Source: Neelides folsomi
Taxonomy: Eukaryota; Arthropoda; Collembola; Neelipleona; Neelidae
Length of the DNA: 64,000 nt
Reading direction: 5' to 3'
Assembly (NCBI GenBank): GCA_034687125.1
Contig: JAQGBZ010000246.1
Span: 1-64,000, forward strand
Part shown: piece after piece, positions 53,001 through 64,000 of the stretch
Layout of the letters: each line of letters starts with the position of its first letter
Numbering within the stretch: position 1 is the first letter of the stretch
Made by a program: the position numbers and the translations under genes
Notes under the pieces: model-generated
Database searches by the model: none
What the model saw: only the letters and a program-made list of their open reading frames with translations
Told to the model about the DNA's origin: nothing

Positions 53001-54848
53001 TTTTTTATTTATAATATACGACAAATTTACATTAAAAAGGCTTTTATAAGATTAAAAAAGGATTGTTGCTTTTAAAAAAATGTTTAAAAGTTTGTATTGA
53101 GCTTTTGGTGTTCATTGTAAATAGTTTTCTCATTGTAACATAAAACTACTAACGGCATTAGTTTTTTTACAGTAAAAATCAATATATTCCATTATTAAAG
53201 TTAATTACGTCGGGCTGTTTCACCTGTTGCCCCTTGACCCCTTGTATGAGATAATAGAAGGTCTTCCAGGCCGTGACGGATTGCGGAATCTCATTCTCTC
53301 TCAACTGAAAGAGTGTCGAGTGGGGATTGGTGAGATAATTGCTTTCACACGGAAACCTCCATTGTTCTCTCATGGTAAATCAGAGACAAAAGCGTCTCAT
53401 ACCCTTAGACCTGTCACAGGATGGAAAGGGGAAGTTGTGAATGAAGGGCCCGGCACGTGCCTCACATTTCCCTTCATTCCCCATTTCGCCTTTTTTGTGT
53501 GTGTGGTCCGCTCTAAACCCTTTTTAATAATCACGTCCTCACTCCTTTGCTCAAACCTCTTCCTAATTACTCACCCGTTCCGACAATCGTGGGAGTAGTT
53601 TTCTATTGACAAATATTATTTTTTACACACGACGCCTAATAGTAAAACCTTGCTTCAACTGTCATTAAATCTCAATTTACCGCCAAATCCCTGGCAAGAC
53701 CGCGGAAGGCAAATGGAAAAGTGACGCTAATCGTTGTTGGTTATAACTACAAAACAGAGTATTACAAACATTGTATTGTGTATACCATACACTCTTATAT
53801 GGACTTTTGTATGAATAGTATAAATGATTCCTTTGGGTCTCGAGAGGGTCTTGGAAATTCAATTAAACCTTTTCGTAATTTCACCCGGTGGTTCCTCATT
53901 ATTCTGGATATGCTGCACATAACTACTCATTCTGAGTATTATGGAGTGACTCTTTGTATGGGGAAGCGTTCGTTAAAATAGGCTTTCTCCCAATGGGGAT
54001 TGGGAGGGTCAGAGGTTGTAACTCATTTCTAATTTGATTATCATTTGATTCTCTTACAATTCCGCTTTATTTCCCATCTTTCCCGCAGCCCTGACACTCC
54101 AACCAGCGTGAGGTCGTGGGAATTGGAAAAGAATATTATTCAATTACTCTTTCCCTTGTACTTTCAGTTTAAAAAGCGCATAAGCTACCGACACACTTCG
54201 ATGTCTCTACTGGGAATCATTTGATGTGCTTTTCCAGTTCCAGCCTTCGACTCCCATTGAGCCAAAATTACATTAGGATTCTTATTAAATTTGTTTGTTT
54301 ACTATACGAATATGAAACATTTCTTTCGGTATTCATAAAACACTTCAAAGCTCCACTTTCAATAATCACTTTTTGCTCAAATATCAGTAAATATCTCATT
54401 TATTACAATTTACTATTTTTATCAAGCTTAAAAATTATAATCTATACTTTACACCATTGCCGCCTTTATTGAGTAGGTATATGATGTTACTTAGATATGT
54501 ACGTGTATAATTTCTTGACTTTTAGCATTGTTTATGCATTATGTGTTCCATAAATATCAAATGCAAGTTCATGCAAGTTACAAGAAGTTGTAAAAATGAA
54601 TATTGAAATTAACCTTCAAGGGCCCGATTTCTTGATAGGAGTGCGAGAAGGACGTCAGGTGTTGGATCACTCCCAGAGCTCCTGTGTTCGGTGACAAGAT
54701 TAAGGGGCGGAGGTACACTACTCTGTGGAGGAATCGCCCCGCCCAAGGTCCCACTACCGTTTCTTAGTCCCGCAAAGGCAGCGGGTAAATGTCCCCCGGA
54801 AGGAGAACCCATTCCTGAATCCGATGGACTCACGAGGGCCGCACACAT
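41009..54848 (-). CDS. Lim3: LIM-homeodomain transcription factor Lim3 (Lhx3/Lhx4), 452 aa
   Basis: Six exons on the minus strand: 54614-54848, 45438-45612, 44360-44821, 42470-42612, 41276-41461 and 41009-41166. All phases close (452 aa). The ATG at 54846-54848 has an in-frame TAA two codons upstream. Exon 1 ends [14 protein letters not shown], the Lhx3-type leader before LIM1. LIM1 (about 82-137) contains [19 protein letters not shown] and KEDFFK; LIM2 (about 143-195) contains [17 protein letters not shown] and [15 protein letters not shown]. The homeodomain (about 240-299) contains [21 protein letters not shown] and [20 protein letters not shown], followed by the Lhx3/4 signature [10 protein letters not shown]. 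The C-terminus keeps [12 protein letters not shown]. Lim3 specifies motor neurons and, in vertebrates, the pituitary, in complexes with Ldb and Islet. The LIM2-homeodomain linker is about 25-30 residues longer than in vertebrates. The donor after SDSES is GTTTCA, off consensus. Confidence 0.94.
45613..54613 (-). promoter_or_regulatory. 9 kb first intron of Lim3 with GC-rich islands
   Basis: This intron is about 30 times longer than most in the window. It alternates AT-rich sequence with GC-rich patches of 100-400 bp at about 46005-46150, 46735-46960, 47500-47620, 49040-49290, 50335-50560, 51250-51560, 52230-52640 and 53220-53540. The patches lack convincing reading frames. Enhancer or silencer modules are the obvious guess for a neural LIM-homeobox gene, but this is inferred from composition and position only. 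Confidence 0.4.
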
Positions 54849-57800
54849 TATTTAAATTTATCACAGTCGGCGTCACCTCACCCTTAAGTCTCCTTGGAAT
54901 ACAACTTTCGAGTTTAAATGTCCTAGACTCGATTGGCCTAAAGGACGAGGCAAAAGCTGAAGATGGGCTGATTGAAGTTTGTAAGATCTAAATGAAGTCC
55001 CTGATAGATCAATGGCTATATATGGGGATTTTGACTCTGTTCCTCCTCCTGTTCCTCCGATGGTCATTCGGGAAAGTGGGAATATTTCGGTGGAAACTTC
55101 CATGACCGACCACATGCGCCTCTTTCTCTCTCGGCCTCAAGTCCTCATGGCCAATAGGGTGGTTGACGGGAGTGGCGAAGCTGCAACTGCGCCAGGATTA
55201 ACTCCCTTATCCTCTGCCTACTACCAACCCTACAAACAAGTAATAGAAATACGAGAAACTTAATGTTAGAACTGAAACTGGAAACTATGAAAGAGAATCC
55301 TTATAAGAATAATTCAAAAAAGAATATAAAAAACATTCTCATATATTAAAACATACCTAATAAGTACGCATATTAGTAGTATTTAGGGCTAGTCGCATTT
55401 TATAATATCCGCATTGTATGTCTTATCTAATCTTACATATATTTTTTTACTCCTGTTTACTATGTATAGTAGTATTGAAATAATATCGAACTTGCGAGAA
55501 TGGAAGTACCATATTATTAAATTGCAAATAATAAATATGCAGTATAGTATACCTATTGCATAGAGTACAGATATGTCGAGTGTATTATTACATTATGATT
55601 AAAGGGATTCAACAATTTTTATACAGATTTTCTATTTAATTTTAGACAAATACTTGAAGAATCAAAGATTTAATGAAAGTGCATAAGATATAAAGATAAT
55701 AAATACATTGGAAATATGTAGCATACATACTTATAAGATATTATTTTACAGGAAGACTCTTTCTAGTAGAAGGAATTGAAGTAATTTCTTTAGACTACTT
55801 TTCTCATATAAGAAAGAGATGAACTTTCTCTCACTCTGTTTGATTTCATTCCATTATCCGCCCCACCCTTCATCCTCCTCTCCCATGTTTTCATTTATTT
55901 GGATGCATTTCTGCCCCTCAGCTACGAACATGAAAAGAGTTTATGAACCAAGAAACTTTTCATGCAAAGTTTTCCTTACGAATTACACCAGCAATGCAAA
56001 GAAGTAAACAATCTTCTAGACTCTGGAAAAACTTTAACCATCCTACTGCCTTTTCTCAAACTTGGTAAATATTTAATTTGAGATTATAAAACAACTTGTT
56101 TTTAAACTTTCACTTAAAAATGGTATTTTAATCTTATAACAACGTATGGTTTAGTTTTCATATTTCTGGTGCTATAAATATTGTAAGTAAAGTGGAGACT
56201 CTTGGGTGAAAAATGAAAGTAATAAAGTAATCAATAAGTAATTCGTGAAGACATTTTCTCTCAGGCGAAATGAACATTGTTTTCTCTGAGGTGAGATATG
56301 GAACTCGATTTGGGTATGTCAAGAAGGTAATTCTCTTCTCGGTCTTTTCTCGCTCTTCCAAATTACTTGAACAAATCAGGAAGGTTGGATGGTGGAGATG
56401 AACACAAAATGCATCTCCTTGTCCTACCGACACTCGAGGAAAATTCCCCCATCCCTTCACAGACCCAATTACATTAATATTTACTTCAAATTTGCATACC
56501 CGACGAACCCCCTCAACTCAACAATGTGATGGGAATTTCTTTGCTTTCTTATACTTCGTATGAAAAATTATGGTTATAAAAATGAAATGACACACTAAAC
56601 AATATTGTTATATGAAACGAAACAATGCTTCATTATTTTCATCATTATTATTTTTTAATTGATCACATTTATATCAATAACAATAATGTTTACTCTGAAG
56701 TTGAAAGTAGTTTATTCGACTCGATCATAGTATAATGGATATAATAATGTTCTTTACCAATTTAGCAAATATTTGTCAAAGATCAACATAAATAAGTGTT
56801 TCATCAAAGTAAAGTGCCCAAACAAGTAAATTGGCTCGTTGATGCATTGTTCACTAGAAGTTCATTATTGTTTATAGTTGAGTATATATTATAACAATAG
56901 TTAATTGATTAATTTTTTAACTTGGGAAATTATATTCAAAAAGACTAAAAGTGGGAGTTTTCCTCAACAAGAATAATATTTTATTCAACATTTCCTCTTC
57001 GTTTAATTAATGCTGAACATGGGGGATAAAAGGCTTGATTTAAAATTGATCAATCAATCAGGTTAAAAGAGTTTTTCTGTCCAATACATTGAGTGGTTAG
57101 GAAAATACAGACGAGATACTCGTAAATACGAGTTGCATGACTTGGGACAAACGATGGGCGAACCGAATTTCTTCCAATACTCCTGCACGGAACATAACTC
57201 AATTTTTATTTCATGTCTTATTCATACGAGTACTCGTATAACTAACGAAGTTGTAACAAAGTACTTAAGTATTATAGTAAGTAATCCAAAAATGAATGAG
57301 TGAATAAATACAGAAATAGCTCAGAACAATAAATATTTATATACAATGGAGGTTTGGAGTCCGATCATATTCATCCCGGATGTTCCAGTTTTAGTCCAGA
57401 GATAATGAAGCTGTTTGAAGTAAACTGGTGTTTAAGGAGACAAAAGGGACCTGACCTTCTCACTGGTGTTTTTGAGTCCAGTTGGGACGTTTTAAAGGTT
57501 CTCCTCCCCTCGGTTGATGATAAAAGTTATGGGCGAGGAGTTATTCGTATTTATGTTCCCCATCCCGTGAAAGCCCGGGTTTCTTTTCATGGTGTAAGCC
57601 AGTGACAAAGACCCCCTGCAGACCACACCATTTGGCCAATTCACTCATATCCATTCCTCCCGTTATCTACCCCCAGCAAATGTAGTATGAAAGGGGGTCC
57701 TATCAATAATAAGAATTATGCCGCACTATCACGTACATCATTACATTCTTTAAAGGACTAACTCTAACCTAATAAGAACAAACAAAATAAACCCAATTGG

Positions 57801-60800
57801 AAAAGTGCAGAATCTAATTAATTATAAATACATAGAGATTCCTCATTATGAATGATCAATTTTTCTCTCTCGATACTAGAGTTTCAAGAATGGGTATTTT
57901 TATTTAATGATTAAACATAAGAAAGTAGCAGAGGTTTTATTTGAAACTTTTACCTTTTTGAAGCTTATTATTTATAATGTATTTAATTCTACATAAATCT
58001 TCTACAAACCAAAGCTTACGAAACCCAAAATTTCTCAGACTTTTGACTTACCTTTTGTCGAATTTAACTAGAATTAGTCTGAGGAAAAGACGAATGGAAA
58101 TTTTATTGTCAGAAAGGGATTTGTACATTTAAGTTCTTGCATATTGTTATTTCTTAAGAGTAATTGGGTGACTCAGAGCTCCTCAGAGATCTCATTATTT
58201 GTTCCAATTAGCCCTCAAGTCTGCAGAGTTAGGAAAAGACTCGTAATTATAAGGAAGGGCTAAGAAGGAACAAATGAGGGTAAAGCCTTTCTTTTGACTG
58301 CTCTGGATGAGCGTCGAGGCCCTTGGAGAGATGAAACGATCTGGAGAGAGAAGGGGCATTTCCAAATTCAAGTCCCATGAGGAAAAACGGCCCAACCCCC
58401 CTTTTACAAATCTCATTCCGATCCCGAATCGATCCACCAAGTCAATCGAATGATCAGCATATGAAAAACGCCAGGATCCCTTCTCATCCTTCTGTATACA
58501 ACCTTTTTATACCCCTTTACCAAACACACACTTCCAGAGCCAAACCGAAAAATTGACTAATGGGTCCAATTAGCTTGTTTATTAACACTCGACATTTTCA
58601 GAATTATGTTTTAGACTTATAATTTTTCAGAATCTTTTCTTACAAAGACTACCCATACCCACTGTAATAATGATATAATGATAATTGATATAGTGTAATG
58701 TAATGTATGAAAGGAATTTTGTGAATTTAAGCAAATGTGATTTATTAAGTTTATTTAAATAATTGACTCTCTAGCTTGCTTGCAAACAAGTGAAGGTCAA
58801 TGTCGGGAAATCCTTTTAAACCGGACAAGAGGTTAGCGATATGGGATTTAATTTGTCCTCTATTTCTTGCTGCATAAGATAGGTTGGGTTAGTTTGGCTT
58901 AGGTTTGGTAAACGACAGATGCGAATGTCTTGTGGGGTGCGAGGTCACTATGAGATGCCGTGAACGTGAACTGCCGACTCCTCCAGCTTGCATGGTGAGT
59001 TGGGTCTAAAATATAACTTAAATGTTAATACCTTTCCTTAACTAACTCTAATACCTGCATGTACTATAAGTTCTTCTATTTATGAAGAGAGTATGTGTAA
59101 TCATCGTCAATATAAAAACACACATTGCACCAAAACGAGTTTAAATTAAATTAAAGTATTAATAATATGAAATGTTAAACTTACTCCCAAAAATGGACTA
59201 CGGTATGGGTCGATATGAGCCTTATTTTGAATCTATAATAATCATTTAAAAATAGTTAATCCAAATTTTGCCAATTGGAATTAATACTTGATAATTATGA
59301 ATTAAACAATGATTGATATCAATTACTGGAAATCCACCCTCGATGGATAAAGCGAGGCTGTAATTGGAAGCAGCGAATACAACAAACCCTACCAAAACAA
59401 TCAACCTCATAAGTTTTCAATATAAGAAGTTAGTAATATTCTAATTAATATTGTAAAAGTAATAGGAAATAATAATCTTAAAATTTAATATCATTGGGCT
59501 ACTTACTACTTGCCCTCTAAATTAATAACCGTTTGAACCAAAAAAATAATTGGGGTTAATGGGGTTAATGCTAATTTAGTTAACGATTCGTGTGTGCGCG
59601 TATGAAAATAAACAATTATTAAATCTTTAGCTTACATCTATAAGATGTTTATGGAATGAAATTGAATGGGGAAGCTGAGATCTAACATTTGATTCAAACC
59701 GTTCAACTCGACAAGGGTAGCGTCCTCTTCTCTTTCACTGCTTCAAGCGGGAGTTTTGTCCCGGAACCCAAGCAGATGTCTCACGGTCCCATTTGGCTGA
59801 AGAAATACGGATCTATTTACCCACAGCACGACCAGGATTCCCGCATCCTTCACATCCCATTCTTGTCTCGATAATTCATCAAACATTGATCTGTAATATT
59901 ACGAATAACAATTTTGCGCCTATTTAATTTATAGTATAATATAATGTAAATAATTATAAGTACTTATAAATCATCAGAATATGCGTTCGATATTATGACT
60001 AACTACTTAATTACAATACTTGTATACCTACTCTGCTACAATAAAATAAATAAATAGTACATAGGTAGGTAGTTATAATGTAAAAGTACACACAGTAATA
60101 GTATAGAACAGGTATTTAAAAATGCTCAATAAACAATATAATTCTACTCCATTTAAGACAAAAGCACAGAATATTAATGTTTTATCAATTTTATTTATTA
60201 AGAATAAGATCATTATAATAAGCATATCCATTCATAAATTAATTTGAATATGGACCTATGCATTATATCAAATAATATGGATTAATAGAGTATGTATTGT
60301 ATGTACTGTATTTATAATATAAGTTGTATTTCCTATTCTACCTATATTTGTATATGTGGTGATTTTTTGCTTTTGAAGTAATTAAGCGTAAGGAATATAA
60401 TTAAAAAAAGACTGAGAAGGTTAATTAACAGGCAAGTGGAGCATTGATTGTTATTAATGAAATTAACGATGATTGGTAACGGGATTGGTGGGAAGGAAGA
60501 AGTTGCACCCTCCCGAGTCCCGAGACAATCCTAAAGGAACTTCCTAACAAGCCTCATTCACATGCCACACTCTCCGTATTTCATCTCTAGCAGAGACAGT
60601 CGTCAAGTCCCACAACCAGGCACCATATTGAGGATGATGTTTGAGAGATAAGGAATCAAATATTGCGGGCGGTATAATGAACGAGGGGCTCGTGGAATCA
60701 ATAATTAAACTCATTACGGGGAAACAAAAGGGCGCCCGGTTGGATTGAGGAAGATAGGGAGTCTGCGAGGTTCATTAATATTTGTTAAATTGGAGGCCGA

Positions 60801-63800
60801 GTCTCTGTCTCACAAGAGTTCATATGAACGAGAGTTCCCCTGCAAATATTCAGACGGCCCTCATTAACGCCATCGAGCTTCTTTCCATTTGATTCCCGCA
60901 CGCCTGAGGGCCCGAGACTTCCAATAATGATTCGCCCTTCAGGCACGATGCTCCTAATTGAAAATTAAACTTATAAAATCCATCAACTTTATCCTCCTTT
61001 CATACATGGAGATATGAGGGACATGAGGGAGATATGAGGGAACTCCGGGTCTAATTCTGAGCTCTATTTGCTCTAACCGCCCCCAATGAATTTCCGATCC
61101 GGCTGTTCTCTCTTTTAATTGAATTCCCCATTTCCTGATTTTCAATTAAAATTTAATACCCTCATCACACCTCGCATATTCCTCCTCACAAGCTCAGGAA
61201 TTTTCAATGTTTACCTTTAAACGGTATTTACGACTAATTGTAATTAGCAATTACCAAAATAAATAACAAAATTAGAATCTGTTCCGGAAACATACAAAAT
61301 ACATAGCGGCCCCAGTCTTGATTAATACAATATTGGTATTATTTACTTGTAAGTTTCAAATGAGAAACTTCCAAAGGGGAAATGGTATTGGAATAGGTAA
61401 TTTGATTAAAAGCCCAAGTGTCGAAAAGTGTATATTTAAGGTTAGGAAATTGAAAGTTGATGTTGGAAGGGGTTAAGGAGGGCCGTCGTGGAGATTGAAC
61501 TCGTAGAGGGAATGAAGTGGAAAAAAAGCGTATTGGGAAAGGGCGTGAAAATGAGGTTCCTTGCCACGTAAAAGACTTGTAAAACGGGTGAGAGAGTGAG
61601 TGAATGTGGAGAAGTGGGCGGTATAGGGATCTTTCCATCTTTCCCCAACTTTCTGTTGATCTAGCCCTTCACCATACCACGTCTAGCTCAGATTGCATTA
61701 GCCCATCTCTCCCGGCCGAGATTTCCAGAGTGACTTTCTCAGCTTTTCTCGGTTCAATCAAGTCAAAGGAAGTCAAAGCAATCTGAATCGAAGACGACGA
61801 GCCAAGACTCAATTTGGACGACGAGGAGTTTTTTTAAACATCCATGAGGTCCAAAAACGAGAATTCCAAATTCATCGACTCTTCATATACTCCCAAAGAA
61901 ATCAGAAAATATATGTAGTTTTACAAATTCTAGTAAATTCATCTCAAACACGCCGCAAGGAAATTAACCACATACACACATCCACACACACGACAATGAA
62001 TTCCATAAGGCCTTCAGAGATAAATTGAGAAATCGTCATCATATTTCAAAAACTTGATTTCGATCCATTTTTTCTTCCAAATATTACAAGTAATTCACTA
62101 AAATATTTTCATAGTTTTGTTTTATGTTATTAAAGTTATTATGTTACAGATATCTGTATTAAGTATTTCCGTATTACTCTTGTCTTATTAGACTTATTAC
62201 ATGTAAACAAAAAATACATTCATTTTATACCAGTTTTTAATAAAAATTTTCCAATTTAGGTAAGGCATGTAAGGTAAAATGGCAATATTAGATATTAGAT
62301 ATACTTAAATATTTAGCTAGTAAGTCAAAAACATATATGAGCATGAAGACATTAGGTATTATATAATACTCGTAGTAATATATTGACAGCGTCTGCCGTC
62401 TTTCTTCATCTATTCCTGCCTGGAAGGCTGATTGGAAAATTGGGAATAAGCCGTTCCTCGTTTGCGGGGCTCTGAGTGCCCCAGGACTGGAAATTGATCA
62501 AATCAAATCAAGGTTGATTGGCTAAATGGCAAATTGGATGATTGGATGTCAAACAGTGGGGACCTTCGAGGTATTTTCACGCCTCTCCTCTTCCCCTAAA
62601 AGTTTATTCATAATAGCGTACATACGGGAGATCTGTCAGGGCCTATTACTCCACAGCTTCACAATCCCACCATCCTCAAACACACTTTTCCCCTGAATGT
62701 CGTGTGCATTTGGGTCTTTTCTCCTCAATTTAACCCAATGAGTGTCTCCAGCAAGGTTCGGTTTGAGCTTCTGATGAGGGCAATTTCGCAATTGGAGGAA
62801 ATGCCCCAAAGGTCAAATTCTCATATCGGCTCGTCATTTGCGAGTTTGGGTGATGGAGGTCTTGGTACAGGGAAAGATTTAGAAGTCTTAGGTGAGCTTT
62901 TCTCTTTTATTATTCATTCAATCTGGTGGAATCGGTTCCTTCGGCCCTCCCAACCCAATTGATTGCATGGGAACCACAGAGGATCCAATTCCTCTTCAAT
63001 CGCCGGACCTGGGGCGGGTTCGGGAGGGAGAGGAATTGACTTCATCGGCCCTCCCATGCCAAATCCCTAATAATTCATTCAAATCAACCTTTCTTTACTT
63101 GGGAAAACCAATTTGAACTGAACATTCTGATCCAATCTGTTTCTTATTTTCTCACCCTCATCTCTGCTCTGATTGCCGGGAGGAGGTTCACTTTGATTGA
63201 TTCGATTTAATACTTCCATTTGAATGAAATTTTGAACAGATTGCTCTTCTATTATTAGTAAAATCAATTTTTAAATTACACACACCCTTACCAATATCAC
63301 TACCGAAGTAATGTATATGACCGAAGTTATGTATTAAACCAAGAATACAAAATACAAATCAGTTGTTATTTTGTTATGTATGTAAATAGTTAAATAGTAC
63401 AGATATTTATGCACAGTACGTGTGTTTAATATAATTTATTAGTATTATTAGTTGTGCTGTCTGTGTATTTACTTATATAAAAAATCTAAAGAGTTGTTTG
63501 CCAAGTTTATTTTTATCTAGAGTACTAACGTAAGGACAGTTATTTTATAAAGAAATATTATTTTCAGTTAAAGAACTTACCATTTGAAAAATAAAAACTT
63601 GAAAAAATATGAATGAATAACGTTTTGAATAAGAGTGTTGAACAATTCGATTTGAATTGAATAATAAAAATTGGAAAGTATTTGTAAATAGAAATTTCGA
63701 GCTGGGCGATCTGAAATTGAGGGAGAGTGAAAGCATTTTATTTGCGTTTGAAATGTAAATTGAATCTTTCCCTGTCCGTCTGTCCCTCGGAGGGATGGCC

Positions 63801-64000
63801 CTTGAATATCTCGAGGGTGGCCGAGGAGGAAAGTGGAATAATAAAAAGAGTAAATGGAAGGTGTCAGATTCAGGTATGGATACCGGGAGACGAAACTGGA
63901 AATCTCCCCCTTCTTTGACTGCCCGTCTCACAATGAGACATAATGTCCACTTTTAAGTTGGGGAAAACGAAGATTTTTTCCCTTTCTTCTCTTCAGGAGG
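54849..64000. promoter_or_regulatory. Lim3 upstream region, gene-free, with GC-rich islands
   Basis: No gene model can be supported in this 9 kb. It continues the island pattern of the first intron: about 54990-55230, 56330-56520, 57350-57680, 58190-58420, 58790-59000, 59690-59880, 60480-60960, 61440-61880, 62390-63110 and 63740-63920. The first kilobase should hold the Lim3 promoter and 5' UTR. A short perfect tandem word (GAGATATGAGGG) sits at about 61009-61040. The frame 59689-59874 and the frame 62744-62890 (ending at a GTGAGC) look slightly coding but match no family I know. Confidence 0.4.
57118..57239. repeat. Pair of palindromes built on ACTCGT
   Basis: ACTCGTAAATACGAGT (57118-57133) is a 6 bp inverted repeat with a 4 bp spacer. 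ATACGAGTACTCGTAT (57224-57239) is a perfect 16 bp palindrome of the same half-site. They are 90 bp apart in the Lim3 upstream region. Confidence 0.6.

Noticed and set aside
55012-55263. Frame next to Lim3 exon 1 (83 codons, plus strand) and its minus-strand partner 54873-55115
   Set aside because: No homology and no convincing splice partner. An alternative Lim3 leader exon cannot be excluded but is not supported.
59689-59874. 61-codon plus-strand frame with coding-like composition
   Set aside because: No recognised family and no neighbouring exons; possibly a gene relic but not supportable.
62744-62890. Possible exon starting with an ATG and ending at a GTGAGC donor
   Set aside because: No acceptor-linked downstream exon found and no homology.
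1-64000. tRNA genes, CRISPR arrays, prokaryotic operons
   Set aside because: No tRNA B-box-bearing cloverleaf noticed on either strand; the intron-rich animal genes make bacterial features inapplicable.

Overview
The window is nuclear DNA of a bilaterian invertebrate. It is AT-rich (roughly 70%), with spliceosomal introns that are mostly 60-350 bp and GT...AG bounded. It carries animal-specific gene families: LIM-homeobox Lim3/Lhx3, the winged eye/BAHCC1/TNRC18 family, SUCO, TMF1, RPRD, SIRT5 and SLC22. The RPL28 sequence does not look nematode-like; I could not place the organism more finely than that. All gene models were assembled by eye from translated exons and splice sites, and reading-frame phase closes at every junction of every model.

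Layout: a transposon end, probably hAT-like (up to about 418); an HSP20-like gene (+, 554-2056); a winged-eye/BAHCC1-like chromatin gene (-, 3499-9391); a 5.7 kb spacer; an SLC22 transporter (+, 15080-17914); SUCO (-, 18568-21569); TMF1 golgin (+, 22255-26070); CDK9 (-, 27082-28952, with a GC-rich upstream exon near 29704-30013); deoxyhypusine synthase (-, 30915-32298); RPL28 (+, 32840-33629); an RPRD-family CID protein (-, 35144-37715); SIRT5 (+, 38141-39460); and Lim3 (-, 41009-54848, with a 9 kb first intron). A gene-free 9 kb tract follows. Strands alternate almost perfectly, giving close head-to-head pairs (SUCO/TMF1, DHPS/RPL28, RPRD/SIRT5) and tail-to-tail pairs. The left two thirds is compact housekeeping sequence. 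From about 45.6 kb to the end the window is a developmental-gene landscape: one exon of Lim3 surrounded by about 20 GC-rich, ORF-poor islands in AT-rich DNA.

The most interesting content is non-coding. RPL28 introns 2 and 3 each carry a copy of box C/D snoRNA U24 (SNORD24), with the two rRNA guides in the opposite order from the human RNA. Two different introns of the winged-eye-like gene carry paralogous H/ACA-type RNAs with a conserved guide pocket and diverged but still paired stems. There is also a long pre-miRNA-like hairpin between SIRT5 and Lim3, a structured first intron in RPL28, and a stop-free GC-rich 5' exon in CDK9 that joins the kinase frame without an ATG.

Functionally the genes are unrelated housekeeping and developmental genes: transcription elongation (CDK9, RPRD), translation (RPL28, hypusination by DHPS), ER/Golgi (SUCO, TMF1), metabolism and transport (SIRT5, SLC22), chromatin (winged-eye-like) and neural specification (Lim3).
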